Origin: Lautropia sp.
GTDB taxonomy: Bacteria; Pseudomonadota; Gammaproteobacteria; Burkholderiales; Burkholderiaceae_E
Length of the DNA: 64,000 bases
Assembly: GCA_030532425.1 (NCBI GenBank)
Contig: JAUNLD010000004.1
Location: 1-64,000, forward strand
Direction of reading: 5' to 3'
Shown one piece after another: positions 8,819-20,233 of this stretch. Made by a program: the position numbers and the translations under genes. Within the stretch, counting starts at the first letter, position 1. Each line of letters starts with the position of its first letter. Below the pieces are notes generated by a model. The model was given only the letters and a program-made list of their open reading frames with translations, searched no databases and was not told where the DNA came from.

Positions 8819-9487
8819 GTGGTGGGTCCCAATCCAGCAACAGGCGGTGGTGTCGAGGCCCTGGTCGAACCAGTGGTGTCGGGCATGGGCTATGAGGTCG
8901 TCGATGTCGAGTTTGCACAGGGGGGGCTGCTGCGGATCACGATCGAGAACGTCGATCATCAGGTGCCGATCACGCTGGACGATTGCGAGCGGGTGAGCGA
9001 ACAGCTGTCGCACCTGTTCATGGTCGAGGATGTCGATTACGACCGACTGGAAATTTCCTCGCCGGGCATGGATCGCCGCTTGCGCAAGCCTGCCGATTTC
9101 GAGCGTTTTGCGGGTGACGAGATCAAGCTGTGGCTGCGTCTGCCGCAGGATGGCCGGCGTGTCTTTGAAGGGGTGCTGCTGCCTGCCGAGCGTGCCCTGG
9201 CCCGTGCCCGCGAGCTGCTGGGGCCCGAGGCCGGGCTGCCGCCCGTGGTGCAGGCCGGGGGAGCGGCGCCAGCGGCTTCCGACTGGTTGCTGCTGTGGCG
9301 TGAGCAGGCGCCGGCCACGCGTGGTCATGTCCGCGCGCGAGGGGTGCCGGGGCGTCGCCCGCCCAAGCCCCGGCCGTTGCCGGCCGACCCGGTCGAGGCG
9401 GCGCTGCTGACGGCAGACCGTCATTGGTTGCGATTTGGATTTGAGCAAGTGGATCGGGCTCGGCTGGTGCCGAAGCCGGTTTTCTAG
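8819..9487 (+). CDS. rimP: Ribosome maturation factor RimP
   Basis: RimP assists maturation of the 30S subunit. 222 aa; longer than the usual 150-200 because of an insert. GTG start preceded by a GGTAGAAG ribosome-binding site. The N-terminal alpha/beta domain carries [19 protein letters not shown] and the signature [21 protein letters not shown], followed by the SH3-like C-terminal domain ([10 protein letters not shown]), which is interrupted by an Ala/Pro/Arg-rich stretch of about 70 residues. First gene of the operon; nusA starts 9 bp after its stop. The order rimP-nusA-infB is conserved across bacteria and supports the call. Confidence 0.92.
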   Translation: MVGPNPATGGGVEALVEPVVSGMGYEVVDVEFAQGGLLRITIENVDHQVPITLDDCERVSEQLSHLFMVEDVDYDRLEISSPGMDRRLRKPADFERFAGDEIKLWLRLPQDGRRVFEGVLLPAERALARARELLGPEAGLPPVVQAGGAAPAASDWLLLWREQAPATRGHVRARGVPGRRPPKPRPLPADPVEAALLTADRHWLRFGFEQVDRARLVPKPVF

Positions 9488-9496
9488 GGAGTCGTT

Positions 9497-10987
9497 ATGC
9501 AGGGACGTGAATTGTTGCTGATGGTCGATGCGCTCGCGCGTGAAAAGAACGTGTCACGCGACGTGGTGTTTGCGGCGCTCGAAAGTGCGCTGGCATCGGC
9601 AATGAAAAAGCGTTACAAGGATGAGGTGGACATTCGTGTCGTCATCAGCCGGGAGGATGGCAGCTACCGTGGTTTCCGCCGCTGGCAGGTGGTGCCCGAC
9701 GGTGAGCTGGACGATCACGACCTCCAGATCATCCTGAGCGAGGCCCGCAAGCAGGATCCCGACATCCAGCTCGAAGCTTTCATCGAGGAAGAGCTGGAAA
9801 ACATCGAGTTTGGCCGCATCGGTGCACAGGCGGCCAAGCAGGTGATCCTGCAGAAGATCCGTGACGCCGAGCGCGAGCAGATCATCAACGACTTCCTGGC
9901 CCGGGGCGATTCGCTGCTGTCGGGAACGGTCAAGCGGGTGGACCGCGAGGGTGCGATCGTCGAGTCGGGCCGGATCGAGGCCCGTCTCCCGCGCGACCAG
10001 ATGATCCCGAAGGAAAACCTGCGCAATGGTGACCGCGTGCGTGCCTGGGTGTCGAAGATCAACCGGGAGGGCCGGGGTCCGCAGCTGTTCCTGTCGCGCA
10101 CGGCGCCCGAGTTCATCATGAAACTGTTTGAACTTGAAGTGCCCGAGATCGAGCAGGGGCTGCTGCAGATTCGTGCGGCGGCGCGGGATCCGGGGGTGCG
10201 GGCCAAGATTGCCGTGCACACGGCCGATCGTCGCGTCGATCCGATCGGTACCTGTGTCGGCGTGCGTGGCTCGCGCGTGCAGGCCGTGACGCAGGAGCTG
10301 GCCGGCGAGCGTGTCGACATCGTGCTGTGGTCGGAAGATCCGGCACAGTTCGTCATCGGTGCACTGGCGCCGGCCAATGTCACTTCGATCCTGGTGGACG
10401 AGGAGCGGCACGTGATGGACGTGGTCGTCGACGAGGACAACCTGGCGCTGGCGATCGGTACCGGGGGGCGCAACGTGCGTCTGGCTTCCGAGCTGACGGG
10501 CTGGCAGATCAACCTGATGTCGGCCGAGGAAAGCGAGAAGAAGCAGGAAGATGAGCGTGCCGCCATCCGTTCGGTCTTCATGGATCGTCTGGATGTGGAT
10601 GCCGAGGTGGCCGACATCCTGATCGACGAGGGCTTCACCAGCCTGGAAGAGATTGCCTATGTGCCGCTGGAAGAAATGCTGGAGATCGAGGCCTTTGACG
10701 AGGACACGGTCAACGAGCTGCGTGAGCGTGCCCGCAATGCGCTGCTGACGCAGGCCATTGCCACGGAAGAGAAGCTGAACGACACGGCCGAAGACCTGCT
10801 GTCGCTGGAGGGCATGGACCGCGAGCTGGCAGTGAAGCTGGCCGAGGGCAATGTCCGCACCCGTGACGATCTGGCAGAGCTGGCGGTGGATGAACTGATT
10901 GAAATCGCTGACATCGACGAGGAACGCGCGAAGGTCTTGATCCTGAAGGCACGCGAGCACTGGTTCGTCGACGATGAACGTGCGTGA
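9497..10987 (+). CDS. nusA: Transcription termination/antitermination factor NusA
   Basis: 496 aa, standard proteobacterial length. N-terminal RNA-polymerase-binding domain (residues about 1-125), S1 domain (about 135-200, starting at [19 protein letters not shown]), KH1 and KH2 (ending near residue 345, including [17 protein letters not shown] and [17 protein letters not shown]), then two C-terminal acidic helix-hairpin-helix repeats as found in gamma- and betaproteobacteria. NusA binds RNA polymerase and nascent RNA to modulate pausing, termination and antitermination. It likely feeds back on its own operon, which carries a leader terminator upstream of rimP. Confidence 0.97.
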   Translation: MQGRELLLMVDALAREKNVSRDVVFAALESALASAMKKRYKDEVDIRVVISREDGSYRGFRRWQVVPDGELDDHDLQIILSEARKQDPDIQLEAFIEEELENIEFGRIGAQAAKQVILQKIRDAEREQIINDFLARGDSLLSGTVKRVDREGAIVESGRIEARLPRDQMIPKENLRNGDRVRAWVSKINREGRGPQLFLSRTAPEFIMKLFELEVPEIEQGLLQIRAAARDPGVRAKIAVHTADRRVDPIGTCVGVRGSRVQAVTQELAGERVDIVLWSEDPAQFVIGALAPANVTSILVDEERHVMDVVVDEDNLALAIGTGGRNVRLASELTGWQINLMSAEESEKKQEDERAAIRSVFMDRLDVDAEVADILIDEGFTSLEEIAYVPLEEMLEIEAFDEDTVNELRERARNALLTQAIATEEKLNDTAEDLLSLEGMDRELAVKLAEGNVRTRDDLAELAVDELIEIADIDEERAKVLILKAREHWFVDDERA

Positions 10988-11090
10988 GACGGTGCGGCTC
11001 GGGCGAGCCTGGAGCGCTCCGGTAACCCGCCCCGTCATGGGGCAGTAACGGGTGGCGCACATGATGATTAGGTAGTAGCGGAAGGAACTA

Positions 11091-14000
11091 ATGGCCAGTA
11101 CGAACGTTGAGACATTTGCTGCGGAATTGAAGGTACCTGCTGAAGTTTTGCTGGAGCAGTTGCGCGCCGCCGGTGTCGACAAGAAAGCTCCCTCGGATCC
11201 GTTGACGGAAGCGGACAAGGAGCGTTTGCTGTCGTCGCTGCGTGCTTCGCACGGGGGCGCCGACAAGTCCAAGCGGCAGAAGATCACGGTGGTGCGCAAG
11301 CAGACCTCCGAAATCAAGCAGGCTGATGCCACCGGCAAGGCCCGGACCATCCAGGTGGAGGTCCGGCGCAAGCGCACGTTCGTCAAGAATGATGAGGCCC
11401 GTGGTGGCGTGGTGCCGGCGCCCGAGAGCGCACCGGTGGCGCCGCCGCCGGCCAAGTCGCCCAGCTCGGTGATCGACGAGGAGCAGCGTCGCCGCCGCGA
11501 GGAAGAAGAACGCCGCCAGCGCGCGCTGATGGAGCGTCAGGCGGCCGAGCTGCGGGCCAAGACCGAGCGTCTGGAGCGTGATCGCCAGCGCGAGAACGAG
11601 GCGGCGGCCGAGGCCGAGCGTCGTGAAGCGGCTGCCCGTGCCGAGCAGGACCGTCTGGCCAGGATGCAGGCCGATGCCGAGCGTGAGGCCGCGGCGGCGC
11701 GGGCGTTGCAGCGTTCGATCCGGGAAGAGGCCCAGCAGGCCCAGGCCCAGGCCAGTGAGGCCGAGGCTGCGGCGCGCGAGAACGAGCGCAGGCAGGCCGA
11801 AGAACAGGCTGCCAGGGTGGCTGCCGAGCGCGAGGCCGCACAGCAGGCGGCCAAGGCAGCTGCCGAGAAGGCGGCCGAAGAGGCCCGCCGTGCCAAGGAA
11901 GAGGCCGATGCCTCGGCGGCTGCCCGTCGTCGTGCCGAGGCCGAGGTGGCGGCGATCAACCGTCTGCTGGAAGCCAGCCGGCGCCCGCCGCCGCCGCCAC
12001 CCCCGCCAGCGCCGCCGGCGGCTCCGCCCGCTGCTGCGGCCGGCGACAAGAACCGTCGTCCGGGCGGCACGCTGCATCGCCCGGCGGGTGGTGCACCGGG
12101 TGCCGATGCCTCGGCGGGGCAGGGCGACAATGCCGGTGGCGGTCGCAACAGCAAGCACGTCAAGTCCGAGAAGCTGTCGTCGTCGTGGCAGGATGATGCC
12201 TCCAAGCGTCGCCGGCCCACCAAGGGCGGGCGCAGCGACAGTGGTGCCGGTGCCGGTACGGGCTGGCGCACGCGCGGCCCGCGTCGTGGCAACGATCGGG
12301 GAGGCCGGGGCGGCTTCTCGTCGCATGCGCAGCCCGAGACCCCGATCGTGCGCGAGGTGCATGTGCCCGAGACCATCACCGTGGCCGAGCTGGCCCACAA
12401 GATGGCGGTGAAGGCCACCGAGGTCATCAAGCATCTGATGAAGCTGGGCCAGATGGTGACGATCAACCAGGTGCTCGATCAGGAAACGGCGATGATCCTG
12501 GTCGAGGAAATGGGCCATACCGCCATTGCCGCCAAGCTGGATGATCCGGAGGCGATGCTCGATGAAGTGAGCAGCGAGGACATCGGGCCGATGCTGCCGC
12601 GTCCGCCGGTTGTGACGGTGATGGGCCACGTCGATCATGGCAAGACCTCGCTGCTGGATTACATCCGTCGCACCAAGGTTGCCTCGGGTGAGGCCGGTGG
12701 CATCACCCAGCATATCGGTGCCTATCACGTCGAGACGCCGCGGGGCGTCGTCACCTTCCTCGACACGCCGGGTCACGCGGCCTTCACGGCGATGCGTGCG
12801 CGTGGAGCGAAGGCGACGGACATCGTCATCCTGGTGGTGGCGGCCGATGATGGCGTGATGCCGCAGACGATCGAGGCGATCTCGCATGCCCGGGCGGCCG
12901 AGGTGCCGCTGGTGGTGGCGATCACCAAGATCGACAAGCCGGAGGCCAACCCGGACAAGGTCCGTCAGGAGCTGGTGGCGCAGAGCGTGGTGCCCGAGGA
13001 GTACGGTGGTGACGTGCCTTTCGTGGGCGTGTCGGCCAAGAGTGGTGCCGGCATCGACGACCTGCTGGAAAACGTCCTGCTTCAGGCCGAGATCCTGGAG
13101 CTGAAGGCACCGGTGAAGGCGCCGGCGCGCGGCCTGGTGATCGAGGCACGCCTTGACAAGGGACGTGGTCCGGTGGCGACGGTGCTGGTGCAGTCGGGCA
13201 CGCTGTCGCGCGGTGACACGCTGCTGGTCGGCTCCACCTGGGGCCGGGTGCGGGCGATGATGGACGAGGCGGGCAAGGCCGCCACCTCGGCCACGCCGTC
13301 GATTCCGGTCGAGATCCAGGGCCTGAACGATGTGCCGCAGGCGGGCGAGGAGCTGGTGGCGCTGGCCGATGAGCGCAAGGCGCGCGAGATCGCCCTGTTC
13401 CGTCAGGGCAAGTTCCGCGATGTCAAGCTGGCACGCCAGCAGGCTGCCAAGCTGGAGAACATGTTCGACCAGATCGGCGAGGGTGAGGTGCAGACGCTGG
13501 CCCTCATCATCAAGGCCGACGTGCAGGGCTCGCAGGAAGCGCTGGCGCATTCGCTGCTCAAGCTGGGCAACGACGAGATCAAGGTGCAGATCGTCCACGC
13601 CCAGGTGGGGGGCATCACCGAGAGCGACATCAACCTGGCGATCGCCTCGAAGGCGGTGGTCATCGGCTTCAACGTGCGTGCCGACATGCCGGCACGCCGG
13701 ATGGCCGAGGCCAACGGTGTCGACATCCGCTACTACAACATCATCTACGATGCCGTGGATGACGTGAAGTCGGCGATGGAAGGCATGCTCTCGCCGGAGA
13801 AGCGCGAAACCATCATCGGCATGGTCGAGATCCGTCAGGTGTTCCGTGTGACCAAGGTGGGTACGGTGGCCGGTTGTTATGTGACCGAAGGGCTGGTGCG
13901 CCGGGATTCCGAGGTGCGCCTGTTGCGCGACTCCACCGTCATCTGGTCGGGCCGGATCGATTCGCTCAAGCGCTTCAAGGACGATGCCAAGGAGGTCAAG

Positions 14001-14123
14001 GCAGGGTTCGAGTGCGGCATCACGCTCCTGAACTACAGCGACATCCAGGAAGGCGACCAGCTGGAAGTGTTCGAGGTGAAGGAAGTTGCCCGGACGCTGG
14101 CTTCAACCTCGACGCCGGGTTAA
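11091..14123 (+). CDS. infB: Translation initiation factor IF-2
   Basis: 1010 aa, the long proteobacterial form. Residues about 1-55 form an IF2N domain; residues about 130-290 are an Arg/Glu/Ala-rich coiled coil, then a Pro/Gly-rich linker and a second IF2N domain. The GTPase domain has G1 GHVDHGKT at 512-519, G2 region [12 protein letters not shown]3 DTPGHAAF, G4 TKID and G5 SAKSG. The C-terminal domains end in [18 protein letters not shown]-2 delivers initiator fMet-tRNA to the 30S subunit. Ribosome-binding site GGAAGGAA before the ATG. The 103-bp gap after nusA contains a hairpin but no T-run, so the operon continues. Confidence 0.97.
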   Translation: MASTNVETFAAELKVPAEVLLEQLRAAGVDKKAPSDPLTEADKERLLSSLRASHGGADKSKRQKITVVRKQTSEIKQADATGKARTIQVEVRRKRTFVKNDEARGGVVPAPESAPVAPPPAKSPSSVIDEEQRRRREEEERRQRALMERQAAELRAKTERLERDRQRENEAAAEAERREAAARAEQDRLARMQADAEREAAAARALQRSIREEAQQAQAQASEAEAAARENERRQAEEQAARVAAEREAAQQAAKAAAEKAAEEARRAKEEADASAAARRRAEAEVAAINRLLEASRRPPPPPPPPAPPAAPPAAAAGDKNRRPGGTLHRPAGGAPGADASAGQGDNAGGGRNSKHVKSEKLSSSWQDDASKRRRPTKGGRSDSGAGAGTGWRTRGPRRGNDRGGRGGFSSHAQPETPIVREVHVPETITVAELAHKMAVKATEVIKHLMKLGQMVTINQVLDQETAMILVEEMGHTAIAAKLDDPEAMLDEVSSEDIGPMLPRPPVVTVMGHVDHGKTSLLDYIRRTKVASGEAGGITQHIGAYHVETPRGVVTFLDTPGHAAFTAMRARGAKATDIVILVVAADDGVMPQTIEAISHARAAEVPLVVAITKIDKPEANPDKVRQELVAQSVVPEEYGGDVPFVGVSAKSGAGIDDLLENVLLQAEILELKAPVKAPARGLVIEARLDKGRGPVATVLVQSGTLSRGDTLLVGSTWGRVRAMMDEAGKAATSATPSIPVEIQGLNDVPQAGEELVALADERKAREIALFRQGKFRDVKLARQQAAKLENMFDQIGEGEVQTLALIIKADVQGSQEALAHSLLKLGNDEIKVQIVHAQVGGITESDINLAIASKAVVIGFNVRADMPARRMAEANGVDIRYYNIIYDAVDDVKSAMEGMLSPEKRETIIGMVEIRQVFRVTKVGTVAGCYVTEGLVRRDSEVRLLRDSTVIWSGRIDSLKRFKDDAKEVKAGFECGITLLNYSDIQEGDQLEVFEVKEVARTLASTSTPG

Positions 14124-14129
14124 GCAACG

Positions 14130-14564
14130 ATGCGACGCAGACCAGGAGCGACGCCCGGACGGGCGTTGCGTGTGACCGAACTGCTGCACCAGGAGCTGGC
14201 CCAGCTGATCCAGACCGAAGTGAAAGACCCGCGTCTGGGGCTGGTGACGGTGACGGGGGTGCAGCTGACGCCCGACTATGCCCACGCCACGGTGTGGTTT
14301 TCGGTTTTGCCCGACGATCCCGAGCGGGTGGCCGAAACCCTCGAAGGCCTGCGTGCCGCGGCCGGGTTCCTGCGTGCGCAGATCGGCCGGCGGGTGCGGA
14401 TCCACACCACGCCCGAGCTGCATTTCAGGCACGACGCGTCGACGCAGCGTGGCATCGAGATGGGCCGGCTGATCGACGAGGCCAATGCCCGGCGGGCGGC
14501 GGATGATCCGGGTGATGCAGCCGATGTGGCGGCACCGGCGGACGGGCCGGCGGAGCGCGCTTGA
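14130..14564 (+). CDS. rbfA: Ribosome-binding factor A
   Basis: 144 aa KH-fold protein that binds the 30S subunit and helps process the 5' end of 16S rRNA, important in the cold. Family signatures: RVTELLHQELAQLIQTEVKDPRL then VTVTGVQLTPDYAHATVWFSVL and PELHFRHDAS. A short Ala/Asp/Pro-rich tail follows the core. The start lies 6 bp after infB. The stop overlaps the TTG start of truB, implying translational coupling. Confidence 0.95.
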   Translation: MRRRPGATPGRALRVTELLHQELAQLIQTEVKDPRLGLVTVTGVQLTPDYAHATVWFSVLPDDPERVAETLEGLRAAAGFLRAQIGRRVRIHTTPELHFRHDASTQRGIEMGRLIDEANARRAADDPGDAADVAAPADGPAERA

Positions 14565-15469
14565 AGGTCCACGGGCTGTTGCTGCTGGACAAGCCGCTGG
14601 GCCTGTCGTCGAACGTGGCGCTGCAGAAGGTGCGGCGTCTGCTGTCGGCCGACAAGGCCGGACACGGTGGCACGCTGGACCCGATGGCCAGTGGCGTGTT
14701 GCCGCTGATGTTTGGTGAAGCCTGCAAGCTGGCCGGGTCGGCGCTCAGCCATGACAAGGCCTACGAGGCCGAGGTGCGCTTCGGTGAGCGCACCACCACC
14801 GATGATGTCGAAGGCGAGGTGATCGCCCGCTCGGATGCCCGGCCGACGGCCGAGGCACTGGCTGCCGCGCTGATGCGCTTTCAGGGCGTGATCGAGCAGG
14901 TGCCGCCGGTGTATTCGGCGCTGAAGGTGGGGGGCAAGGCGATGTACCGCCACGCCCGCGAGGGGGCCCCGATCGAGGCGGCCCCGCGCCAGGTGCGGGT
15001 TGACGTGATCGAGCTGCTGGCCTTCGATGGCGAGCGTGCGCGGCTGCGCATCGATTGCGGCAAGGGTACCTATATCCGTTCGATTGCCCGGGACCTGGGT
15101 GAGGTGCTGGGCTGCGGCGCGCACCTGAGTGGTCTGCGGCGCACGCGGGTGGGCGCTTTCGATGTGCGTGACGCGGTGCCGTTGCCGGCGCTGCTCGATG
15201 ACGGCCCCGAGGCGGCGGCGCAGCATCTGCGCGGCTTGCTGCACCTGGTGGCGGGCTGGCCCCAGGTGGTGCTGGGGCCGGACGAGGCCGCCCGCTTTGG
15301 CCACGGCCAGGCGGTGCCGGCGGCACGTTTTCTGGCGGCCGAGGGCTTTGCACCGCAGGCCGCTCAGGTGGCGGTGCTGTCGGGCGGACGCCTGCTGGGG
15401 CTTGGGCGTCACGGTGTCCTGCCCGACGGGGCGCCGGCGGTGCTGCCGACACGGGTGATCGTCGACTGA
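14561..15469 (+). CDS. truB: tRNA pseudouridine(55) synthase TruB
   Basis: 302 aa. TruB makes pseudouridine 55 in the T-loop of tRNAs. It begins with an unusual TTG codon; the alignment-like N-terminus [17 protein letters not shown] is where TruB proteins begin, and the TTG overlaps the rbfA TGA (TTGA), so coupling explains the weak codon. The catalytic motif [16 protein letters not shown] contains the active-site Asp; [17 protein letters not shown] and [14 protein letters not shown] are also family blocks. Last gene of the rimP operon; no T-run terminator was seen before typA. Confidence 0.95.
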   Translation: MKVHGLLLLDKPLGLSSNVALQKVRRLLSADKAGHGGTLDPMASGVLPLMFGEACKLAGSALSHDKAYEAEVRFGERTTTDDVEGEVIARSDARPTAEALAAALMRFQGVIEQVPPVYSALKVGGKAMYRHAREGAPIEAAPRQVRVDVIELLAFDGERARLRIDCGKGTYIRSIARDLGEVLGCGAHLSGLRRTRVGAFDVRDAVPLPALLDDGPEAAAQHLRGLLHLVAGWPQVVLGPDEAARFGHGQAVPAARFLAAEGFAPQAAQVAVLSGGRLLGLGRHGVLPDGAPAVLPTRVIVD

Positions 15470-15559
15470 GGCCTGAATGACGGGATGCGTGTGCGGCCCA
15501 TGGGCCGGGACAAGCATCCTTTCCTGTTTTTGCTGTACAACCTTTTATCGAGACCGAGC

Positions 15560-17422
15560 GTGTCTGACGCCAAACATACTTCTTCCCAGCCGATTCGCAA
15601 CATTGCGATCATTGCCCACGTCGACCATGGCAAGACCACGCTGGTCGACCAGCTGCTGCGCCAGTCCGGCACCTTCCGCGCCAACCAGCAGGTGAACGAG
15701 CGGGTGATGGACTCCAACGATCTGGAACGCGAACGCGGCATCACCATCCTGGCCAAGAACTGTGCGGTCGAGTACGACGGCACGCGGATCAACATCGTCG
15801 ACACGCCGGGCCACGCCGATTTCGGTGGCGAGGTCGAGCGGGCGCTGTCGATGGTCGATGGCGTGCTGCTGCTGGTGGACGCGATGGACGGGCCGATGCC
15901 GCAGACCCGTTTCGTCACGCGCAAGGCGCTGGCGCTGGGCCTGAAGCCGATCGTGGTGGTGAACAAGATCGACCGTCCCGGGGCGCGCCCGCACTGGGTG
16001 GTGGACCAGACCTTCGACCTGTTCGACCGCCTGGGTGCAACCGAGGAGCAGCTGGATTTTCCGGTGGTGTACGCCTCGGGTCTGGCAGGCTATGCGGTGA
16101 CGGATCTGGATGAGGCCGAAGCGGCGGCGTCGGCCGAGACCCCCAGCATGGCGCCGCTCTTCCAGACGATCCTCGACCGCGTGCCGGCGCGTGCCGACGA
16201 CGTCGATGGGCCGTTGCAGTTCCAGATCTCGGCGCTGGATTATTCCAGCTACGTGGGCCGGATCGGCATCGGCCGCATCAACCGGGGCACGCTGAAGGGC
16301 GGCGAACAGGTGCTGCTGCTGCACGGTGACCGGGCTCCGGTGACGGCCAAGGTCAACCAGGTGCTGCGCTTCCGAGGGCTGGAGCGTGAGGTGGTGCCCT
16401 TTGCGCAGGCTGGCGACATCGTTGCCATCAATGGCATCGAGGACATCGACATCGGCTCGACGCTGTGCAAGGTGGGCAATCCCGATCCGCTGCCGCTGCT
16501 GCGCATCGACGAGCCGACGCTGACGATGGAGTTTCTGGTCAACACCTCTCCGCTGGCTGGGCGTGAAGGCAAGTTCGTCACCAGCCGTCAGATCCGCGAG
16601 CGTCTGGAGCGGGAGCTGCAGGCCAACGTGGCGCTGAAGGTGGAGTTCACTGCCGATGCCGACACCTTCGTGGTGTCGGGCCGGGGGCAGCTGCACCTGA
16701 CGATCCTGCTGGAGAACATGCGCCGCGAGGGCTACGAGCTGGCCGTGTCGCGGCCAAAGCCGCGGATGCGCGTGGTGGACGGTGAGCGTCAGGAGCCCTA
16801 CGAGCAGCTGACGATGGACCTGGAAGAAAGCCACCAGGGGGCGGTGATGGAGATTCTGGGCACCCGCCGTGGCGAGCTGCAGAACATGGAGCCGGACGGC
16901 AAGGGCCGGGTGCGGCTGGAGTACCGGGTGCCGGCACGGGGCCTGATCGGCTTCCAGAGCGATTTTCTCAACACCACCCGCGGCACCGGCATCATGAGCC
17001 ACGTCTTCGAGGATTATGGTCCGTGGGCGGGCGAGATCGAGGGGCGCCGCCAGGGGGTTCTGATCTCGCAGGATGATGGCGGGGCGGTGGCCTATGCGCT
17101 GTGGAAATTGCAGGACCGCGGCCGGATGTTCGTCAAGCCCAACGATGCGCTCTACGAGGGCATGATCATCGGCATCCATACCCGTGACAACGATCTGGTC
17201 GTCAATCCGATCCGCGAGAAGAAGCTGACCAACGTCCGCGCCTCGGGCAAGGACGAGGCGATCAACCTGACGCCGCCGATCGAGCTGACGCTGGAGCGGG
17301 CGGTCGAGTTCATCGCCGATGACGAGCTGGTCGAGATCACACCCAAGAGCATCCGCCTGCGCAAGCGCTTCCTGAAGGAGCATGAGCGCCGCCGGGCGCA
17401 GCGCGAGGGTGACGGCGTCTGA
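15560..17422 (+). CDS. typA: Ribosome-associated GTPase TypA/BipA
   Basis: 620 aa translational GTPase related to EF-G that assists 50S assembly, especially under cold or stress. Start placed at a GTG giving [18 protein letters not shown], because family members start a few residues before [17 protein letters not shown]. An in-frame ATG at 15485 would add 25 atypical residues. GTPase motifs: AHVDHGKTT at about residue 19, [23 protein letters not shown]. Then EF-G-like domains and the BipA-specific C-terminal domain ([33 protein letters not shown]). Single gene, followed by a hairpin shared with the convergent gene. Confidence 0.95.
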   Translation: MSDAKHTSSQPIRNIAIIAHVDHGKTTLVDQLLRQSGTFRANQQVNERVMDSNDLERERGITILAKNCAVEYDGTRINIVDTPGHADFGGEVERALSMVDGVLLLVDAMDGPMPQTRFVTRKALALGLKPIVVVNKIDRPGARPHWVVDQTFDLFDRLGATEEQLDFPVVYASGLAGYAVTDLDEAEAAASAETPSMAPLFQTILDRVPARADDVDGPLQFQISALDYSSYVGRIGIGRINRGTLKGGEQVLLLHGDRAPVTAKVNQVLRFRGLEREVVPFAQAGDIVAINGIEDIDIGSTLCKVGNPDPLPLLRIDEPTLTMEFLVNTSPLAGREGKFVTSRQIRERLERELQANVALKVEFTADADTFVVSGRGQLHLTILLENMRREGYELAVSRPKPRMRVVDGERQEPYEQLTMDLEESHQGAVMEILGTRRGELQNMEPDGKGRVRLEYRVPARGLIGFQSDFLNTTRGTGIMSHVFEDYGPWAGEIEGRRQGVLISQDDGGAVAYALWKLQDRGRMFVKPNDALYEGMIIGIHTRDNDLVVNPIREKKLTNVRASGKDEAINLTPPIELTLERAVEFIADDELVEITPKSIRLRKRFLKEHERRRAQREGDGV

Positions 17423-17488
17423 GCCAGGCTTTGAGCGCCTGAGCTCCCCGCAAGGCTGAGAAAGGCGGATCGCGGAGAAGGTGCAACG

Positions 17489-17517
17489 GCGCGGCGCAAC
17501 CAGGGGCTGCGCCGCGC
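17489..17517. terminator. Hairpin between convergent typA and the cytochrome lipoprotein gene
   Basis: Perfect 10-bp stem GCGCGGCGCA / TGCGCCGCGC with a 9-nt loop. No T-run on either strand, so it may act as a weak bidirectional terminator or with Rho. Placement between two convergent stops supports that role. Confidence 0.55.
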
Positions 17518-17535
17518 GGCGTGCGCTTGTCTGGC

Positions 17536-19680
17536 TTACTGCCCGTTGCCCAGCTCGCGGATGTAGCTGGCCAGGTTGCGGGTTTCGTCCTCGGTCAGCG
17601 AGACGTTGTTGTGCGCCTTCAGGGCGGCTTCGAGCGTGGGGGCCGAGCCGTCGTGCAGGTAGGGCGCGTTGTACCAGGCGTCACGCAGGCCGGGGGCGAC
17701 GATGCCATCGAGCGCTTCGCCCGAGACCTGGCCGCTGGTGGCCTTGAGCGTGCCGATGTTCTCGCGCTTCAGGCCGTCGCCGCCCAGATCTTCGGTGAGG
17801 TGGCAGCTCTGGCAGTCCTTGGTCTTGAACAGTGCCTCGCCGCCCTGGGCAGCTGCGCTGAAGCTGCGGTCGGCCGGACGGAAGGGGCTGGGCGCATAGG
17901 TGCTCAGGCTGTTGACGTAGGCTGCCAGCGCATCGAGGTCTTCCGAGCGGCCTGCCTTGGGGCTGCCCAGCGGAGCGGCCCGGCGACCGGACAGGAATTC
18001 GCCCGGATCCATCAGCCCGGCGCCACCGGCCAGTGCACGGATCTGCTGCTCGAAATCCTGCACTTCGTCGAAGTTGCCGCTCCAGTGCAGGCGCTGCTTC
18101 TTGCCGCCATGTCCGCGCAGCGAGATGGTCTTGCGCAGGCCTTCACCGAAGCCGCTCATGTCCCAGACCCGGCCATCGCCATAGCCGTCGTTGTGGCAGG
18201 CGGCGCAGCTCATGTAGCGGTCGCGGGCCAGCAGCGGGTTGAGGGCATCGTAGAAGATCTGCTTGCCCAGCAGCACCTGGGGGGCAAGCTTGTCGGGGCT
18301 GGTGAAGGTGGGCACCTGCCGGGTGGGGGTGAGCAGGCCGAGGCTGTTCTGGTCGAGTAGCGGCGCCATGTCGACGAAGCTGACGCTGCGGGCCATGAAG
18401 TTGGAGACGGCCACCGTCCGGCCATCGGCAGAGATGGCCACGCCCTGCGGGGCGTTGCCGACGACCATGCGATGAACCTCAAGGCCGGTGGCGGCATCCA
18501 TGATCGCCAGCTCACGCGAGGTTTCGAGGGCGACCAGGACGTACCTGCCGTCCGGGGTGTAGGTGGCGGCGCTGGCCAGGCTGGTGTTGTCGAGGTCGAA
18601 CCGGCCCGCGACGTTTTCGGTGGGGGTGCCTGCCAGCTCGATGCGCGAGACGATGGCGCGCACGGTGCTCTCGAAATTGAGCGGGCGCTGATCGCGCATC
18701 ATGCCGCGCAGGACGTTGTCCTGCTTGGAAGGCACCCAGGCGGTCTTGCCGTCGGGCGAGATGGCGGCGGCACCCAGGTAGTTGGGCAGGCCGCGGCCCT
18801 GGAGTGCGGTGTCTTCCTGCAGGCTGACGGCCAGGCCGACGGTGTGGCTGATGGTGGCGCTGGCCACGTCGATGACCATCACTTCGCCGCCGCGCACACC
18901 TTCACCGCTGGTGCGGACCGTCAGGCCGTCTTCGCCCGGCAGGGGCGGCGAGATGAAACGGCTGGCCAGCAGCCGGGCACCGGTGCCATCCACCGAGACG
19001 TGGCGCACTTCGGGGCCCACCCACAGCCGCTGCTTGACGGCCCGGGTGACGGGATCGAACTGCAGCAGTTCTTCGGAGCCGAGCAGGCTGACCCAGACGC
19101 CGCTGCCATCGGGGGCGTTGACCACGCCATAGGGCTGGGCAGACGAGGACAGCGTGATGGTGGTGACGACTTCGAGCGAGGCGGGGTCGATGATGCTGAT
19201 GGTGCCGCTGCCGCGGTTGCTGACCCAGACATGGCCGGCGTTGTCGATGGCCAGCGTACGGGGGGCGGTGCCGACCGGGATTTCCTTCAGCAGCGCATGG
19301 CTGCTGCCGTCCAGCACGCTGACGCTGTCCTGGTCGGGGTTGACGACCCACAGCCGGGGCGTGGGCTGCTGATCGAAGGCAATCGGGGTGGATTCCTGCG
19401 GCCGGCGCGTGGCGGCAGCCTGCCCGGCCGAGGCCGGCCCCTGGGCCACGCCGCTGACGGTGGGGGTGACCGCGGTGGGGCGGGGAAGTTCGGAAGGGGG
19501 TATGGTGTTGCCGCCGGACGGGCCGTTGCCTCCACCGCCACCACCGCCACTGCCACCACAGGCGGCCAGGGCGCTACAGAGCATCAGCGTCAGCAGCCCG
19601 CGGGCAAAGGCCGGGCGTGAGGCCGTGTGGTGGCCGGCCGGGGGGATCGACGCGCGGACAGGGGGGGCAGGGGGCTGCAT
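17536..19680 (-). CDS. Beta-propeller (YVTN-type) lipoprotein with two c-type heme sites
   Basis: 714 aa from an ATG with GGAG 6 nt upstream; a longer open frame continues upstream but lacks a better site. N-terminal signal GLLTLMLCSALAAC has a lipobox, so a lipoprotein is predicted, followed by a Gly-rich linker. The middle (about residues 110-450) shows repeated blades such as PRLWVVNPDQDSVSVLDG and GHVWVSNRGSGTISIIDP. The C-terminal third has heme motifs CAACH near residue 491 and CQSCH near residue 622, with the segment LGKQIFYDALNPLLARDRYMS resembling MauG/cytochrome c peroxidase-like proteins. Probably a periplasmic electron-transfer or redox enzyme; substrate unknown. Stands alone, 553 bp downstream of nudC. 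Confidence 0.75.
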   Translation of the reverse strand: MQPPAPPVRASIPPAGHHTASRPAFARGLLTLMLCSALAACGGSGGGGGGGNGPSGGNTIPPSELPRPTAVTPTVSGVAQGPASAGQAAATRRPQESTPIAFDQQPTPRLWVVNPDQDSVSVLDGSSHALLKEIPVGTAPRTLAIDNAGHVWVSNRGSGTISIIDPASLEVVTTITLSSSAQPYGVVNAPDGSGVWVSLLGSEELLQFDPVTRAVKQRLWVGPEVRHVSVDGTGARLLASRFISPPLPGEDGLTVRTSGEGVRGGEVMVIDVASATISHTVGLAVSLQEDTALQGRGLPNYLGAAAISPDGKTAWVPSKQDNVLRGMMRDQRPLNFESTVRAIVSRIELAGTPTENVAGRFDLDNTSLASAATYTPDGRYVLVALETSRELAIMDAATGLEVHRMVVGNAPQGVAISADGRTVAVSNFMARSVSFVDMAPLLDQNSLGLLTPTRQVPTFTSPDKLAPQVLLGKQIFYDALNPLLARDRYMSCAACHNDGYGDGRVWDMSGFGEGLRKTISLRGHGGKKQRLHWSGNFDEVQDFEQQIRALAGGAGLMDPGEFLSGRRAAPLGSPKAGRSEDLDALAAYVNSLSTYAPSPFRPADRSFSAAAQGGEALFKTKDCQSCHLTEDLGGDGLKRENIGTLKATSGQVSGEALDGIVAPGLRDAWYNAPYLHDGSAPTLEAALKAHNNVSLTEDETRNLASYIRELGNGQ

Positions 19681-20233
19681 GGCTGGCTCCGGTGTGGGCG
19701 TGTGGGTGGGGGGCATGATCGGCAGACAGGCGGAAAGGCACGCCTGGGCGGCAGGGCCGGCTGCGGTTGCGGCAGCGCTGGGGGCGGCCATGCCGGCGCG
19801 GACACGATGAAAGCGGCGACGAGGCACGTCAGGCTTGAGAAACACGGCAGACACCTTGGCATCCTGGGGGAATGACTCATTCATGACTGTGCGCCAGGAT
19901 GCGCGAATCGTGTGTTTCAAATGGCACAAACTTGCAGAATCCGCCAAGAAACGTTGTTTAAAAAGCGATTCCTGATGTGTGAAGCGGCCGTCTGTCATCA
20001 AAAAGGAACAGTCGTCGGGTGATGAAGCCCGTGTGCTGCTTGTGACGCAGTGGAGGGGAAGGCCTGGGCCAGGTGGATCGGCAGGGCAGCATTCCGTAAG
20101 CGGACGGACAGGCCAGCGGCATGCATCGGTTGGCTGGCTGCGTCGATTGGCAGGCTGATTGCAGGGGGCGCCAGGCCGGCTGCGTGAAATCGACAGGCCG
20201 GCTGCACGGATCGCCGGCGACGGGACCCTGGGG
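19681..20233 (-). other. 553-bp region upstream of the cytochrome lipoprotein gene
   Basis: Between nudC and the lipoprotein gene on the same strand. The lipoprotein frame stays open to about 20001, but the extra N-terminus has no signal sequence and is not favoured. Bases 19890-20030 are less GC-rich than the flanks and are the likely promoter area; I cannot fix a -10/-35 pair. Bases 20110-20220 contain imperfect direct repeats of a GGCTGCGT...GGCTG type. No gene seen. Confidence 0.4.
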
